This document shows, one piece after another, positions 54,461-64,000 of a DNA stretch of 64,000 nucleotides. The notes beneath the pieces were generated by a model, which ran no database searches, was not told the origin of the DNA, and was given only the letters and a program-made list of their open reading frames with translations. Position 1 is the first letter of the stretch; each line of letters starts with the position of its first letter. The stretch is from Streptomyces sp. 840.1 (GTDB lineage Bacteria; Actinomycetota; Actinomycetes; Streptomycetales; Streptomycetaceae), in contig NZ_RJUU01000003.1 in the NCBI RefSeq assembly GCF_003751445.1, positions 434,001 to 498,000 on the forward strand, in the 5' to 3' direction. The position numbers were made by a program, and so were the translations under genes.

Positions 54461-54490
54461 CCGTTCTTTTCTACCCAACTCCCCTATTTG

Positions 54491-54517
54491 CCCTGCCGGT
54501 TGCCGGTTCGGGCAGGG
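54491..54517 (+). terminator. Hairpin after the UvrA-like gene
   Basis: CCCTGCC (54491-54497) and GGCAGGG (54511-54517) form a seven-base stem with a GGTT-rich 13-base loop, 31 bases after the UvrA-like stop. Confidence 0.55.
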
Positions 54518-54543
54518 GAAGGGAAATGAAACAGTAAAGAACG

Positions 54544-54572
54544 TTGACAGTTACCTGGTCCAGACCAATTAT
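54544..54572 (+). promoter_or_regulatory. Chitinase promoter with DasR-like operator
   Basis: TTGACA (54544-54549), a 17-base spacer and AATTAT (54567-54572) make a good promoter. The spacer contains TGGTCCAGACCA (54556-54567), one base from the DasR consensus TGGTCTAGACCA and identical in its first 11 bases to the direct-repeat unit (TGGTCCAGACCT) found at known Streptomyces chitinase promoters. Binding here would occlude RNA polymerase. It is 138 bases upstream of the chitinase ATG. Confidence 0.8.
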
Positions 54573-54709
54573 GGGCATGCCTCACGGCCGCTCCTCGCCG
54601 TGCGGCATGTGACCCCCGGCCGGGAATCACAGGAACGGACCACGCCCTCGACGGGCGTGGCAGAGCCGTGCGATCCGCCCGTTGTCTCAACTCCGCTGGG
54701 AGCTACCCC

Positions 54710-56479
54710 ATGAGACGTCCAAGAACAGTCGCCGCCGTCCTGAGCGCCCTGGCCACGGCCGTCGCGTCCGCAGGCCTGGTCCTCGGATCAGGCGTCGGCG
54801 CACAGGCCGCCGCGACCGCCGCCACTCCCCTGCCCGCGCACGTCTTCGCCCCGTACTTCGAGGCGTACAACGGAGACAGCCCGGCCGCTCTCTCACAGGC
54901 GTCCGGCGCCAAGTACCTGACGATGGCCTTCGTCCAGACCGAGGCCAAGGGTTCCTGCACCCCGTACTGGAACGGCGATTCGAGCACGCCGATCGCCCAG
55001 TCCGAGTTCGGCGCCGACTTCACGACCATCCGGTCGCGGGGCGGCGATGTGATTCCGTCGTTCGGCGGGTACGCGGCCGACAACGCCGGCACCGAGATCG
55101 CCGACAGCTGCACGAGCGTCGACTCCATCGCCGCCGCGTACGAGAAGGTCATCACGACCTACGACGTGTCCCGCCTCGACATGGACATCGAGGACAACTC
55201 GCTCACCAACAAGGCCGGGATCGACCGCCGCAACCAGGCCATCAAGAAGGTCCAGGACTGGGCCGCCGCCAACGGCCGCTCGGTGCAGATCTCGTACACC
55301 CTGCCCACCACGACCAGTGGTCTGGCCGCCAGCGGGCTCGCCGTGCTCAAGAGCGCGGTGGCCAACGGGGCCAAGGTCGACGTCGTGAACCTGATGACGT
55401 TCGACTACTACGACGGCGCCTCGCACAACATGGCCCAGGACACCCAGACGGCCATCACCGGTCTGAAGGGCCAGCTGGCCAAGCTCTACCCGACGAAGAC
55501 CGAGGCGCAGCTGTGGGGCATGACCGGCATCATCGAGATGCCGGGCATCGACGACTACGGCCCCGCCGAGACGTTCACCACGGCCGATGCCACCGCGGTC
55601 TACGACTGGGCCGTCTCCAAGGGGGTCAGCACCCTGTCGTTCTGGGCGCTCCAGCGCGACAACGGCGGCTGCCCCGGCACCGGCGGCAGCGACACCTGCT
55701 CCGGGATCGCGCAGGACACCTGGTACTTCAGTCACACGTTCGCGCCCTTCACCACCGGCGGCGGCACGGGCCCGGTGACGGACGACTACTCGGTGGCCGT
55801 CGCCCCCGGTTCGGCGACGGTCGCGCCCGGCGGCTCGGCCACGGCGACCGTGAACACCTCGGTCACCTCGGGCAGCGCCAAGACCGTGGCGCTGACGACG
55901 AGCGGGGCGCCGGCCGGTGTGACGGCAACGCTCAGCCCGACGTCGGTCACCGCGGGCGGCACGTCGGCCCTGAAGGTCACCGCCTCGGCGTCGGCGGCGC
56001 CCGGCACGTACAAGATCACGGTGACCGGCGCGGCGGGCACGCTGAGCCACGCGGCGGTCTTCACACTGACGGTCTCCGGTCCCGGGGGCGGCACCGGCTC
56101 GCTGGTGAACGGCGACTTCGAGACGGGTGCGCTCGGCCCCTGGACCTGTGAGTCCGGCGGCTCGGTCGTCTCCACCCCGGTGCACGGCGGCTCCCACGCG
56201 CTCGCCGCGGCGGCCACCGCCTCGCAGACCGGCGAGTGCACGCAGACGCTCACGCTGTCCCCCAACACCAAGTACACGCTGAGCGGCTGGGTGCAGGGCA
56301 GCTACGGCTACCTCGGCGTCAAGGGCGGGGCCACGGCGAGCACCTGGGGCTCCTCCAGCGGTTACGCCAAGCAGTCGGTGGCCTTCACCACCGGGGCCAG
56401 TGGCGCGGTGACGGTGTATCTGCACGGCTGGTACGGGCAGGGCACGGTCTACGGTGACGACCTCGCCGTGACGTCCTGA
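54710..56479 (+). CDS. Secreted GH18 chitinase with a C-terminal carbohydrate-binding module
   Basis: A 589-residue exported chitinase. The signal peptide (MRRPRTVAAVLSALATAVAS, cleavage near AQAAA) is followed by a GH18 barrel: YLTMAFVQTEA, then the catalytic strand VSRLDMDIEDNS, where the acid Glu is kept but the first Asp of DxxDxDxE is Ser, and VVNLMTFDYYDGASHNMAQ. FWALQRDNGGCPGTGG ends the barrel. A Ser/Thr-rich beta sandwich (about residues 370-460) and a C-terminal module with GDFETGALGPWTCESGG (CBM-like) follow. Length fits multi-domain Streptomyces chitinases. The GGGAG ribosome-binding site precedes ATG 54710. The upstream operator suggests repression relieved by aminosugars. Confidence 0.95.
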   Translation: MRRPRTVAAVLSALATAVASAGLVLGSGVGAQAAATAATPLPAHVFAPYFEAYNGDSPAALSQASGAKYLTMAFVQTEAKGSCTPYWNGDSSTPIAQSEFGADFTTIRSRGGDVIPSFGGYAADNAGTEIADSCTSVDSIAAAYEKVITTYDVSRLDMDIEDNSLTNKAGIDRRNQAIKKVQDWAAANGRSVQISYTLPTTTSGLAASGLAVLKSAVANGAKVDVVNLMTFDYYDGASHNMAQDTQTAITGLKGQLAKLYPTKTEAQLWGMTGIIEMPGIDDYGPAETFTTADATAVYDWAVSKGVSTLSFWALQRDNGGCPGTGGSDTCSGIAQDTWYFSHTFAPFTTGGGTGPVTDDYSVAVAPGSATVAPGGSATATVNTSVTSGSAKTVALTTSGAPAGVTATLSPTSVTAGGTSALKVTASASAAPGTYKITVTGAAGTLSHAAVFTLTVSGPGGGTGSLVNGDFETGALGPWTCESGGSVVSTPVHGGSHALAAAATASQTGECTQTLTLSPNTKYTLSGWVQGSYGYLGVKGGATASTWGSSSGYAKQSVAFTTGASGAVTVYLHGWYGQGTVYGDDLAVTS

Positions 56480-56498
56480 CCCGCCGGGACGGCTGAGT

Positions 56499-56535
56499 CC
56501 CCGGTCCCGGAGGCGGGCGGCCTCCGGGACCGGGG
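56499..56535. terminator. Bidirectional hairpin terminator
   Basis: CCCCGGTCCCGGAGGC (56499-56514) pairs exactly with GCCTCCGGGACCGGGG (56520-56535) with a five-base loop, between the convergent chitinase and sdhB genes. Confidence 0.85.
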
Positions 56536-56548
56536 CTCTTCGGCGAAC

Positions 56549-57291
56549 TCAGCGGTGGACCTTGCGGGTCGCCCGCAGCCACTCCTTGTTCATCGCGGAG
56601 ATCGACGGCAGCGGGATCCCCTTCGGACAGGCCGTGGCGCACTCCCCGGCGAGGGTGCAGCCGCCGAAGCCCTCGCTGTCCATCTGCCCGACCATGTCCA
56701 GGACCCTGGTCTCGCGCTCGGGGGCGCCCTGCGGCAGCACGTTCAGGTGGTTGACCTTCGCCGAGGTGAACAGCATCGCGGAGCCGTTGGGGCAGGCCGC
56801 GACGCAGGCACCGCAGCCGATGCACTCCGCGTGCTCGAAGGCGAATTCGGCGTCCGGCTTGGGCACGGGTGTCGCGTGCGCGTCCGGTGCCGTACCGGTC
56901 GGGGCGGAGATGTAGCCGCCGGCCTGGATGATCCGGTCGAAGGCGGAACGGTCCACGACCAGGTCCTTGACGACCGGGAAGGCCGAGGCCCGCCACGGCT
57001 CGATGTCGATGGTGTCGCCGTCCTCGAAGGACCGCATGTGGAGCTGGCACGTGGTGGTGCGCTCCGGGCCGTGGGCGTCGCCGTTGATGACCAGGCTGCA
57101 CGCGCCGCAGATGCCCTCGCGGCAGTCGTGGTCGAAGGCGACGGGGTCGTCGCCCTCCAGGATGAGTTCCTCGTTGAGGGTGTCGAGCATCTCCAGGAAC
57201 GACATGTCCCGGGAGATGCCCTCCACCCGGTAGGTGGACATGGCGCCGGGGGCGTCGGCGTTCTTCTGGCGCCAGACGCGCAGGGTGAGCT

Positions 57292-57295
<4 letters not shown>
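56549..57295 (-). CDS. sdhB: SdhB, succinate dehydrogenase iron-sulfur subunit
   Basis: A 248-residue iron-sulfur protein passing electrons from SdhA to the quinone site. The [2Fe-2S] ligands are in [16 protein letters not shown] and TTTCQLH; the [4Fe-4S]/[3Fe-4S] ligands in [15 protein letters not shown] and [16 protein letters not shown]. The start overlaps the sdhA stop by four bases (ATGA). Last gene of sdhCAB. Compared with an E. coli-type complex this belongs to the single-membrane-subunit (menaquinone) type, given sdhC. Confidence 0.97.
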
Positions 57296-59241
<1,946 letters not shown>

Positions 59242-59242
59242 G

Positions 59243-59950
59243 TCAGCTCACCACTCCGGTCATGACGGCGACGGGGACCGAGACGAAGCCCGCCGTCAGC
59301 ACCAGCGCGAGCACGTTGGCGATGGTCTTCAGGGCACGTTCGCGGGTCGCGCTGCCCGCGCCGAGGGTCTGTGCCGCGCTCCAGAACCCGTGCTGGACGT
59401 GCAGGCCCATGGCGAGCATGGCGACGATGTAGATGACGTTGCCGTACCAGGTGGAGAAGGTGTCGATGACGTTCTGGTACGGGTGTCCGGACTGGAATCC
59501 GCCCGAGTGCACGGTGCCGGTCGTCAGGTCCAGGATGTGCCAGACGATGAACAGCGCAAGGATGATGCCGCCGTAGCGCATGGTGTTGGTGGCATAGCTG
59601 GCCCGGGGCTTGCGGTGGACGTACTTGCTGGGCCGCGCCTTCAGGTCGCGGCGGCTGAGCTGGTACGCGGAGACGGCGTGCAGCACCACGGCGGCGACGA
59701 GCACGAGCCGGACGATCCACAGCGCCCACTCGTGGTGCAGTACCGGTTCGCCCATCACGCGCAGCCAGTGCGCGTAGCCGTCGAACTCGCCGGGGCCGAA
59801 GAAGATCTTCAGGTTGCCGACCATGTGGGCGACCAAGTAGAGGAGCATGATCAGACCGCTCACGGCCATGATCGTCTTCTTGCCGACGGACGAGTCCCAG
59901 AGCGAACGCGTCATGGACGGCCGTCGGTCCGTCCGTGTTGCCAATGCCAT
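59243..59950 (-). CDS. sdhC: SdhC, succinate dehydrogenase cytochrome b subunit (five-helix type)
   Basis: A 235-residue membrane subunit with five predicted helices: [83 protein letters not shown] and [21 protein letters not shown]. His residues in [16 protein letters not shown] and LHVQHGF are the heme and quinone ligands of the di-heme type. ATG 59950 is chosen; 59956 is possible. It is divergent from a LysR regulator across about 95 bases with a T-N11-A box. Confidence 0.94.
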   Translation of the reverse strand: MALATRTDRRPSMTRSLWDSSVGKKTIMAVSGLIMLLYLVAHMVGNLKIFFGPGEFDGYAHWLRVMGEPVLHHEWALWIVRLVLVAAVVLHAVSAYQLSRRDLKARPSKYVHRKPRASYATNTMRYGGIILALFIVWHILDLTTGTVHSGGFQSGHPYQNVIDTFSTWYGNVIYIVAMLAMGLHVQHGFWSAAQTLGAGSATRERALKTIANVLALVLTAGFVSVPVAVMTGVVS

Positions 59951-60008
59951 GGACACGACGGTAGGACCGAAGGCCCTGATCAGTCCAAGACATGGAGCGG
60001 CTCATATC

Positions 60009-60037
60009 CATAGCCTCTGCCTATCGGGCGAGCTATG
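60009..60037. promoter_or_regulatory. LysR-type binding region between sdhC and the LysR gene
   Basis: CATAGC (60009-60014) and GCTATG (60032-60037) form an inverted pair. Within, ATAGCCTCTGCCTAT (60010-60024) contains TAGCCTCTGCCTA, a T-N11-A motif with ATAG/CTAT arms. TATGGT (60034-60039) is a -10 six bases before the LysR ATG, so that message is leaderless and would be blocked by bound LysR protein (autorepression). Confidence 0.65.
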
Positions 60038-60045
60038 GTGCGTGT

Positions 60046-60963
60046 ATGCAGTTTCAGCAGCTCATGTACTTCGTGGCCGTGGCCGAGGCCCGGCACTTCA
60101 CCCGCGCCGCCGAGGACGTACATGTGTCGCAGCCCTCGCTCTCGCAGCAGATCAGGGCGCTGGAGAGCGAGCTGGGGGCCGAGCTGTTCAGCCGCGCCCG
60201 GGGCAACATCGCGCTGACCGACGCGGGCGAGGCGCTGCTGCCGCTGGCCCGGCGCATCCTGGCCGACGCGGACACCGCCAGGCACGAGGTCCAGGAGCTG
60301 GCCCAGCTGCGCCGGGGCCGGGTCAGGCTCGGGGCGACGCCCAGCGTCTGCACGGGACTGCTGCCCGACGTGCTGCGCGATTTCCACGATCTGCACCCGG
60401 GCATCCAGCTGCTGCTGGAGGAGGGCGGTTCGCACGACCTGGTGCGGGAGCTGGCGCGCGGCGCCCTCGATCTCGCCCTCGTGGTGCTTCCGCTCCCCTC
60501 GGCCTCACCGGCCCTGACCACGGTCGAGCTGCTCCAGGAGGATCTGGTGGTGGTCTCCTCCTCGGCCGGGCCCCGGCCCGGCCGGGGCGGCAGCGTGCGG
60601 ATCGCGGATCTGCAGGGCGAGCCGCTGGTGATGTTCCGGCACGGCTACGACCTGCGGGAGCTGACCGTGGCCGCCTGCCGGGCGGAGGGCTTCGAGCCGT
60701 CGTTCACCGTGGAGGGCGGCGAGATGGACGCGGTGCTCGGCTTCGTGCGGGCCGGTCTCGGCATCGCGGTGGTGCCGAGCATGGTGGCCACCCGGGCGGG
60801 CCACGACCTGCGGACGACGCCGCTGGCGAGGCCGGGGCTCCGCCGTACGATCGCGCTCGCGCACCGCAGCGACGTGGCCCCGCCGCGGGCGGCCCGCGAG
60901 TTCCAGCGGGTGCTGCTGGCGAGCCGGACGGACACGCCGTCCCCGGGCGCCGGACACGCCTGA
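60046..60963 (+). CDS. LysR family transcriptional regulator
   Basis: A 305-residue LysR regulator. The N-terminal helix-turn-helix is MQFQQLMYFVAVAEARHFTRAAEDVHVSQPSLSQQIRALESELG with the usual linker helix after ALTDAGEALLPLARRIL. The effector domain spans about residues 90-290 (VRLGATPSVCTGLLPDVL, GSVRIADLQGEPLVMF). It is divergent from sdhCAB with a LysR-type box in between, so regulation of that operon and of itself is likely; the co-inducer is unknown. Its 3' end is 20 bases from the convergent RmdA-like gene. Confidence 0.94.
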   Translation: MQFQQLMYFVAVAEARHFTRAAEDVHVSQPSLSQQIRALESELGAELFSRARGNIALTDAGEALLPLARRILADADTARHEVQELAQLRRGRVRLGATPSVCTGLLPDVLRDFHDLHPGIQLLLEEGGSHDLVRELARGALDLALVVLPLPSASPALTTVELLQEDLVVVSSSAGPRPGRGGSVRIADLQGEPLVMFRHGYDLRELTVAACRAEGFEPSFTVEGGEMDAVLGFVRAGLGIAVVPSMVATRAGHDLRTTPLARPGLRRTIALAHRSDVAPPRAAREFQRVLLASRTDTPSPGAGHA

Positions 60964-60982
60964 GGACGGAGCGCCCGCCGGC

Positions 60983-63157
60983 TCACACCGCGTCGGCCAG
61001 CAGCAGCGAGTGGATCCGGTCCGGGGCGCCGGGACGGGCGTAGTACCAGCCCTGGGCCGTGTCGCAGCCCAGCTCCCGCAACTGCTCCGCCTGGGCCCCC
61101 GTCTCCACGCCCTCCACCGTCACCGCCAGGTCCAGGCTGTGCGCGAGCGACACGATGCCCTCGACGATCTTCAGGTCCACCGGATCGGCCGGGTGGTGCT
61201 GCATCCCCTGGGTGAAGGACCGGTCCAGCTTCAGCACGCTCACCGGCAGCCGGCGCAGGTTCGCCAGGTTCGAGTAACCCGTGCCGAAGTCGTCCAGCGC
61301 TATGCCGACGCCCATGTCGGCCAGCTGGCGCAGCGGCTTCAGCAGATCGTCGTCGGCGCCGATGAGCGCCGACTCGGTGACCTCCAGGCACAGCGCCGCG
61401 GGCTCGAGACCGGAACGCTCCAGGACGTCGACGGTCTCGATGACCAGCCGGGGGTGGTGCAGCTGGGCGGGCGAGAGGTTGACGTTGATGCGCAGCGGGC
61501 CCCCGTCGGTGTGGCGCTCCTGCCAGAAGTTGGCCTGCCGTACCGACTCCTCCAGCACCCAGCGGCCGAGCGGCACGATCAGCCCGGTGTGCTCGGCGAG
61601 CGCGATGAACCGGTCGGGACCCAGCACCCCGTGCTGCGGGTGGCACCAGCGCACCAGCGCCTCCGCCCCGTGCACCGAACCGTCCCCGAGGTGCACCAGC
61701 GGCTGGTACTCGATGAAGAACTCGCCGCGCTCCAGCGCGGCCGGCAGCGCCGTGGTCAGCCCGTGCCGGGTGATGGCACGGGCGTCCGCCTCGGCGTCGG
61801 CCAGCTCGAAGCGGTTGCCGCCCGCGGACTTGGCCCGGTACATGGTGATGTCGGCGCTGCGCAGCACCTCGGCGGCGTTGCGTTCGCCGGCCGGGCCCTC
61901 GACGACGCCGATGGACCCCCGGACGGTGAGCTCGCGCCCGTCCAGCCGGATCGGGGTGGCGAGCGCCCCGAGGATGCGGCAGGCGAGTTCGTCGACCTCC
62001 GAGGCCGTGTCGGGGCCGGTCGTCAGCGCCACGAACTCGTCGCCGCCGAGCCGCGCCACCATCTCGCCCGGCGCGGTCGCGCAGCTCTGCAGCCGGTCCG
62101 CGACCTCGACGAGCAGCCGGTCGCCCGAGGCGTGGCCGAGGCTGTCGTTGATCGCCTTGAAGCCGTCCAGGTCCAGGTAGCAGAGGCCGAAACGGCTGCC
62201 ATCACCGGCCGAGAGCGCTTTCTCGAGGCGCTCGAAAAAAAGCGTCCGGTTCGGCAGACCGGTCAGCGCGTCGTGCGTGGCCTCGTACCGCAGACGCAGA
62301 TTCAGCAGCCTGCGCTCGGTGGTGTCCTCCATCAGCGCCAGCTGGTACTCGGGCCGGCCCTCGGCGTCGCGCAGCAGCGACACCGTCAGATTGGTCCACA
62401 GGACCGTGCCGTCGTTGCGGTAGAACGCCTTCTCGACGCGGTAGTGCTCGCGCTCGCCGCTCACCAGCTCGTTGTAGTACTTCCAGACCTTCGGGGAGTC
62501 CTCGGGGTGGACCCACTCGTTGACGCGGTGGCTGCGCACGTGGTGGTCGAGCCCGCCGAACATCCGGGTGAGGGTGTCGTTGACCTCCAGCACATTGCCG
62601 TCGAGGTCGGCGATGCCGATCCCGATGGCGGCGTCCTTGAAGACGGCCCGGAACCGCGCCTCGGTGGCGTGCAGCGCCTGTTCGGCGTGGGAGCGCGCGG
62701 TGAGTGCCGAGCGGGCGATGGCCTCCTGCTCGGCAAGGGTCCGCTCGCGCAGCGCCTGGCTGAAGCCGCCCGCGACGGCGTGCTGGATCCTGGCGCAGCG
62801 GGACCGGCTGTCCTCGGTCGTCAGTGCCACGGGGCCGTTGTTCCCGCAGTACAGGACGAGGTAGGAGTCGACGACGCCGAGTGTGGAGCTGAGCGCGTCC
62901 GGGTCGGTGCAGTGCGCGGCCACGAGTGCGCCGCCCACCCCGGCCGCCGCGACGGCGTCGAAGGGGCGTGCGTGCAGGGTGTCGCTGAGCGTGCGGGCCA
63001 GCGGGAGCAGGTGGTGCTCGAACTCCGGGCGGGTCAGGGAGGTGGCCGTCGACGGGAAGATGGCCCGGCTCCAGATCGTGGCGAATCGCCGGAGCCGGTC
63101 CTCGGGGCCGTCGGGCTCCGCGTCCGGTGCCCCGGACGACTGGGCGGGAATACTCAC
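60983..63157 (-). CDS. rmdA: PAS-GGDEF-EAL protein, cyclic di-GMP turnover (RmdA-like)
   Basis: A 724-residue cytosolic protein with an N-terminal helical sensor region (1-160), a PAS domain (about 165-290, with FRAVFKDAAIGIGIADLDGNVLEVN), a GGDEF domain (about 300-460, active-site RLGGDEFVAL) and an EAL domain (about 475-720, GAEALVRWCHPQHG, LDDFGTGYSNL, LKLDRSF, DLAVTVEGVE). Both motifs look intact, so it may make and degrade c-di-GMP. In Streptomyces, RmdA has this layout and controls morphology; location next to sdh genes fits, but this is not proof. GTG 63157 overlaps the methyltransferase stop (GTGA), so the two genes are co-translated. Confidence 0.92.
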   Translation of the reverse strand: MSIPAQSSGAPDAEPDGPEDRLRRFATIWSRAIFPSTATSLTRPEFEHHLLPLARTLSDTLHARPFDAVAAAGVGGALVAAHCTDPDALSSTLGVVDSYLVLYCGNNGPVALTTEDSRSRCARIQHAVAGGFSQALRERTLAEQEAIARSALTARSHAEQALHATEARFRAVFKDAAIGIGIADLDGNVLEVNDTLTRMFGGLDHHVRSHRVNEWVHPEDSPKVWKYYNELVSGEREHYRVEKAFYRNDGTVLWTNLTVSLLRDAEGRPEYQLALMEDTTERRLLNLRLRYEATHDALTGLPNRTLFFERLEKALSAGDGSRFGLCYLDLDGFKAINDSLGHASGDRLLVEVADRLQSCATAPGEMVARLGGDEFVALTTGPDTASEVDELACRILGALATPIRLDGRELTVRGSIGVVEGPAGERNAAEVLRSADITMYRAKSAGGNRFELADAEADARAITRHGLTTALPAALERGEFFIEYQPLVHLGDGSVHGAEALVRWCHPQHGVLGPDRFIALAEHTGLIVPLGRWVLEESVRQANFWQERHTDGGPLRINVNLSPAQLHHPRLVIETVDVLERSGLEPAALCLEVTESALIGADDDLLKPLRQLADMGVGIALDDFGTGYSNLANLRRLPVSVLKLDRSFTQGMQHHPADPVDLKIVEGIVSLAHSLDLAVTVEGVETGAQAEQLRELGCDTAQGWYYARPGAPDRIHSLLLADAV

Positions 63158-63972
63158 GCCTTGCGTCCCACTCCCGCGAAGCCCGAAAAGGCGTACGGGT
63201 CTTCGCCGCCCTGTGCCGCGGGGGTGTCGGGGCGCCAGCTCGGCATCGGCACCACTCCGGGGTCGACCAATTCGTATCCGTCGAAGAACCGCGCGATCTC
63301 CTCGGACGAGCGCATGACCAGCGGGTTGCGGATGTCCTTGTACACGCCGACCGCGCCGCCGGCCTCCTCCCGGCTCAGCGGGATGCCCTCGTACGAGGCG
63401 TGGGTGACGATGAGAAGGCTGCCGGGGGCCAGGATGTCCCGCAGCTCCGCGACCGCCTTGTGCGGTTCGTCGGAGTCCTCGATGAAGTGGAGTACGGCGA
63501 CGAGCAGCAGCGCCACCGGCCGGTCGAAGTCGAGGAGTCCGGAGATCTCCGGGTTGTCCCGGATCTCCTGCGGCCGGCGCAGATCGGCGGTGGCGATCAC
63601 CGCTGCGGAATTGCCCTCGAGCACGGCCTGGCTGTGTGCGACCGCGACCGGATCGTGGTCGACGTACGCCACTCGGGCCTCCGGGGCGATGCCCTGGGCG
63701 ACCTCGTGGACATTGCCGAAGGTCGGTATCCCGGAACCGATGTCCAGGAACTGGGAGATCCCCTCATCGAGTGCGTAACGCACCGCCCGGCGCATAAAGG
63801 CACGGTTCGCCTGCATGATCTTGGGAAGTCCCGGCATGAACTCCATGGCCTTGCGAGCCGCTTCCCGGTCCACCTCGAAATTGTGCGAGCCGCCCAGATA
63901 GAAGTCATACATTCGGGACACGCTCGGCACCGAAATGTCAATGCCTTGCGGTGCCCAGGCGGGACGCTCCAT
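63154..63972 (-). CDS. DUF574 SAM-dependent methyltransferase family protein
   Basis: A 272-residue protein of the Streptomyces-abundant DUF574 (PF04672) family. PSVSRMYDFYLGGSHNFEVDREAARKAM is the characteristic N-terminal block (YDxxLGGxxxFxxDRxxA), followed by QFLDIGSGIPTFGNVHEVA, the SAM-binding loop, and VAYVDHDPVAVAHSQAVL. LLVAVLHFIEDSDEPHKAV and LAPGSLLIVTHAS lie downstream. The substrate is not known. ATG 63972 has GGAGAG at the right distance; TTG 63987 is possible. It is coupled by a GTGA overlap to the c-di-GMP protein, so they probably work in the same pathway. Confidence 0.92.
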   Translation of the reverse strand: MERPAWAPQGIDISVPSVSRMYDFYLGGSHNFEVDREAARKAMEFMPGLPKIMQANRAFMRRAVRYALDEGISQFLDIGSGIPTFGNVHEVAQGIAPEARVAYVDHDPVAVAHSQAVLEGNSAAVIATADLRRPQEIRDNPEISGLLDFDRPVALLLVAVLHFIEDSDEPHKAVAELRDILAPGSLLIVTHASYEGIPLSREEAGGAVGVYKDIRNPLVMRSSEEIARFFDGYELVDPGVVPMPSWRPDTPAAQGGEDPYAFSGFAGVGRKA

Positions 63973-64000
63973 CGATCTCTCCAACAAGTCGCCACGGCGA

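Overview
The window is typical high-GC actinobacterial DNA and looks like a Streptomyces chromosome, probably from an arm region. The support is strong G/C third-position bias, GTG/TTG starts, Tat/Sec-secreted hydrolases, an ergothioneine cluster, a class II UvrA, SMI1/KNR4 and DUF574 proteins, a PAS-GGDEF-EAL protein, and a chitinase with a TGGTCCAGACCA operator. The species cannot be fixed from the sequence alone. No rRNA, tRNA, CRISPR array, intact insertion sequence or secondary-metabolite cluster was seen.

Layout. 1-8.9 kb: the 3' part of metE, a Rieske oxygenase, a double-MerR regulator divergent from an erythromycin-esterase-like gene, an SMI1/KNR4 protein, and two membrane proteins, the second with a (TGTC)7 tract near its 5' end. 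9-18 kb: a secreted S8 protease overlapping a frameshifted secreted VCBS-type protein, then a large BTAD/AAA/TPR regulator. 18-25 kb: an AidB-like acyl-CoA dehydrogenase, a TetR regulator, a truncated acyl-CoA ligase, an alkyl sulfatase, small membrane proteins, a VOC protein with an early stop, and an acetyltransferase. 25-36 kb: transketolase, a CrtI-type oxidoreductase and an SRPBCC protein; decayed small genes around a DUF2945 gene; pirin, TPR and GNAT genes; and a cobalamin riboswitch in front of cbtBA, divergent from a histidine-phosphatase-like gene that has lost its catalytic histidines. 35-43 kb: a secreted GH16 glucanase behind a strong operator-overlapped promoter, RidA, a secreted sugar dehydrogenase, a flavoprotein disulfide reductase divergent from thioredoxin, a LacI regulator, an orphan PemK-like protein and a macrodomain PARG.

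43.6-49.7 kb: egtABCD (ergothioneine), four genes with overlapping stop and start codons, converging on an olsB-olsA-type pair (ornithine-lipid-like). 49.8-56.5 kb: an orphan sugar-binding lipoprotein, dodecin, a class II UvrA and a GH18 chitinase. The binding-protein and chitinase promoters carry nearly identical TGGTCCANACCA sites between -35 and -10, so they probably belong to one chitin/aminosugar regulon. 56.5-64 kb: sdhCAB divergent from a LysR gene, then an RmdA-like c-di-GMP protein coupled to a DUF574 methyltransferase.

Most of the window is housekeeping or accessory metabolism. The less ordinary signals are regulatory (paired chitin operators, 11-bp phased repeats at the double-MerR locus, the GH16 operator, the B12-riboswitch neighbourhood) and signs of decay or switching (tetranucleotide tract, three frame-disrupted genes, a truncated ligase). 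All functional assignments come from reading motifs by eye; no database search was run.
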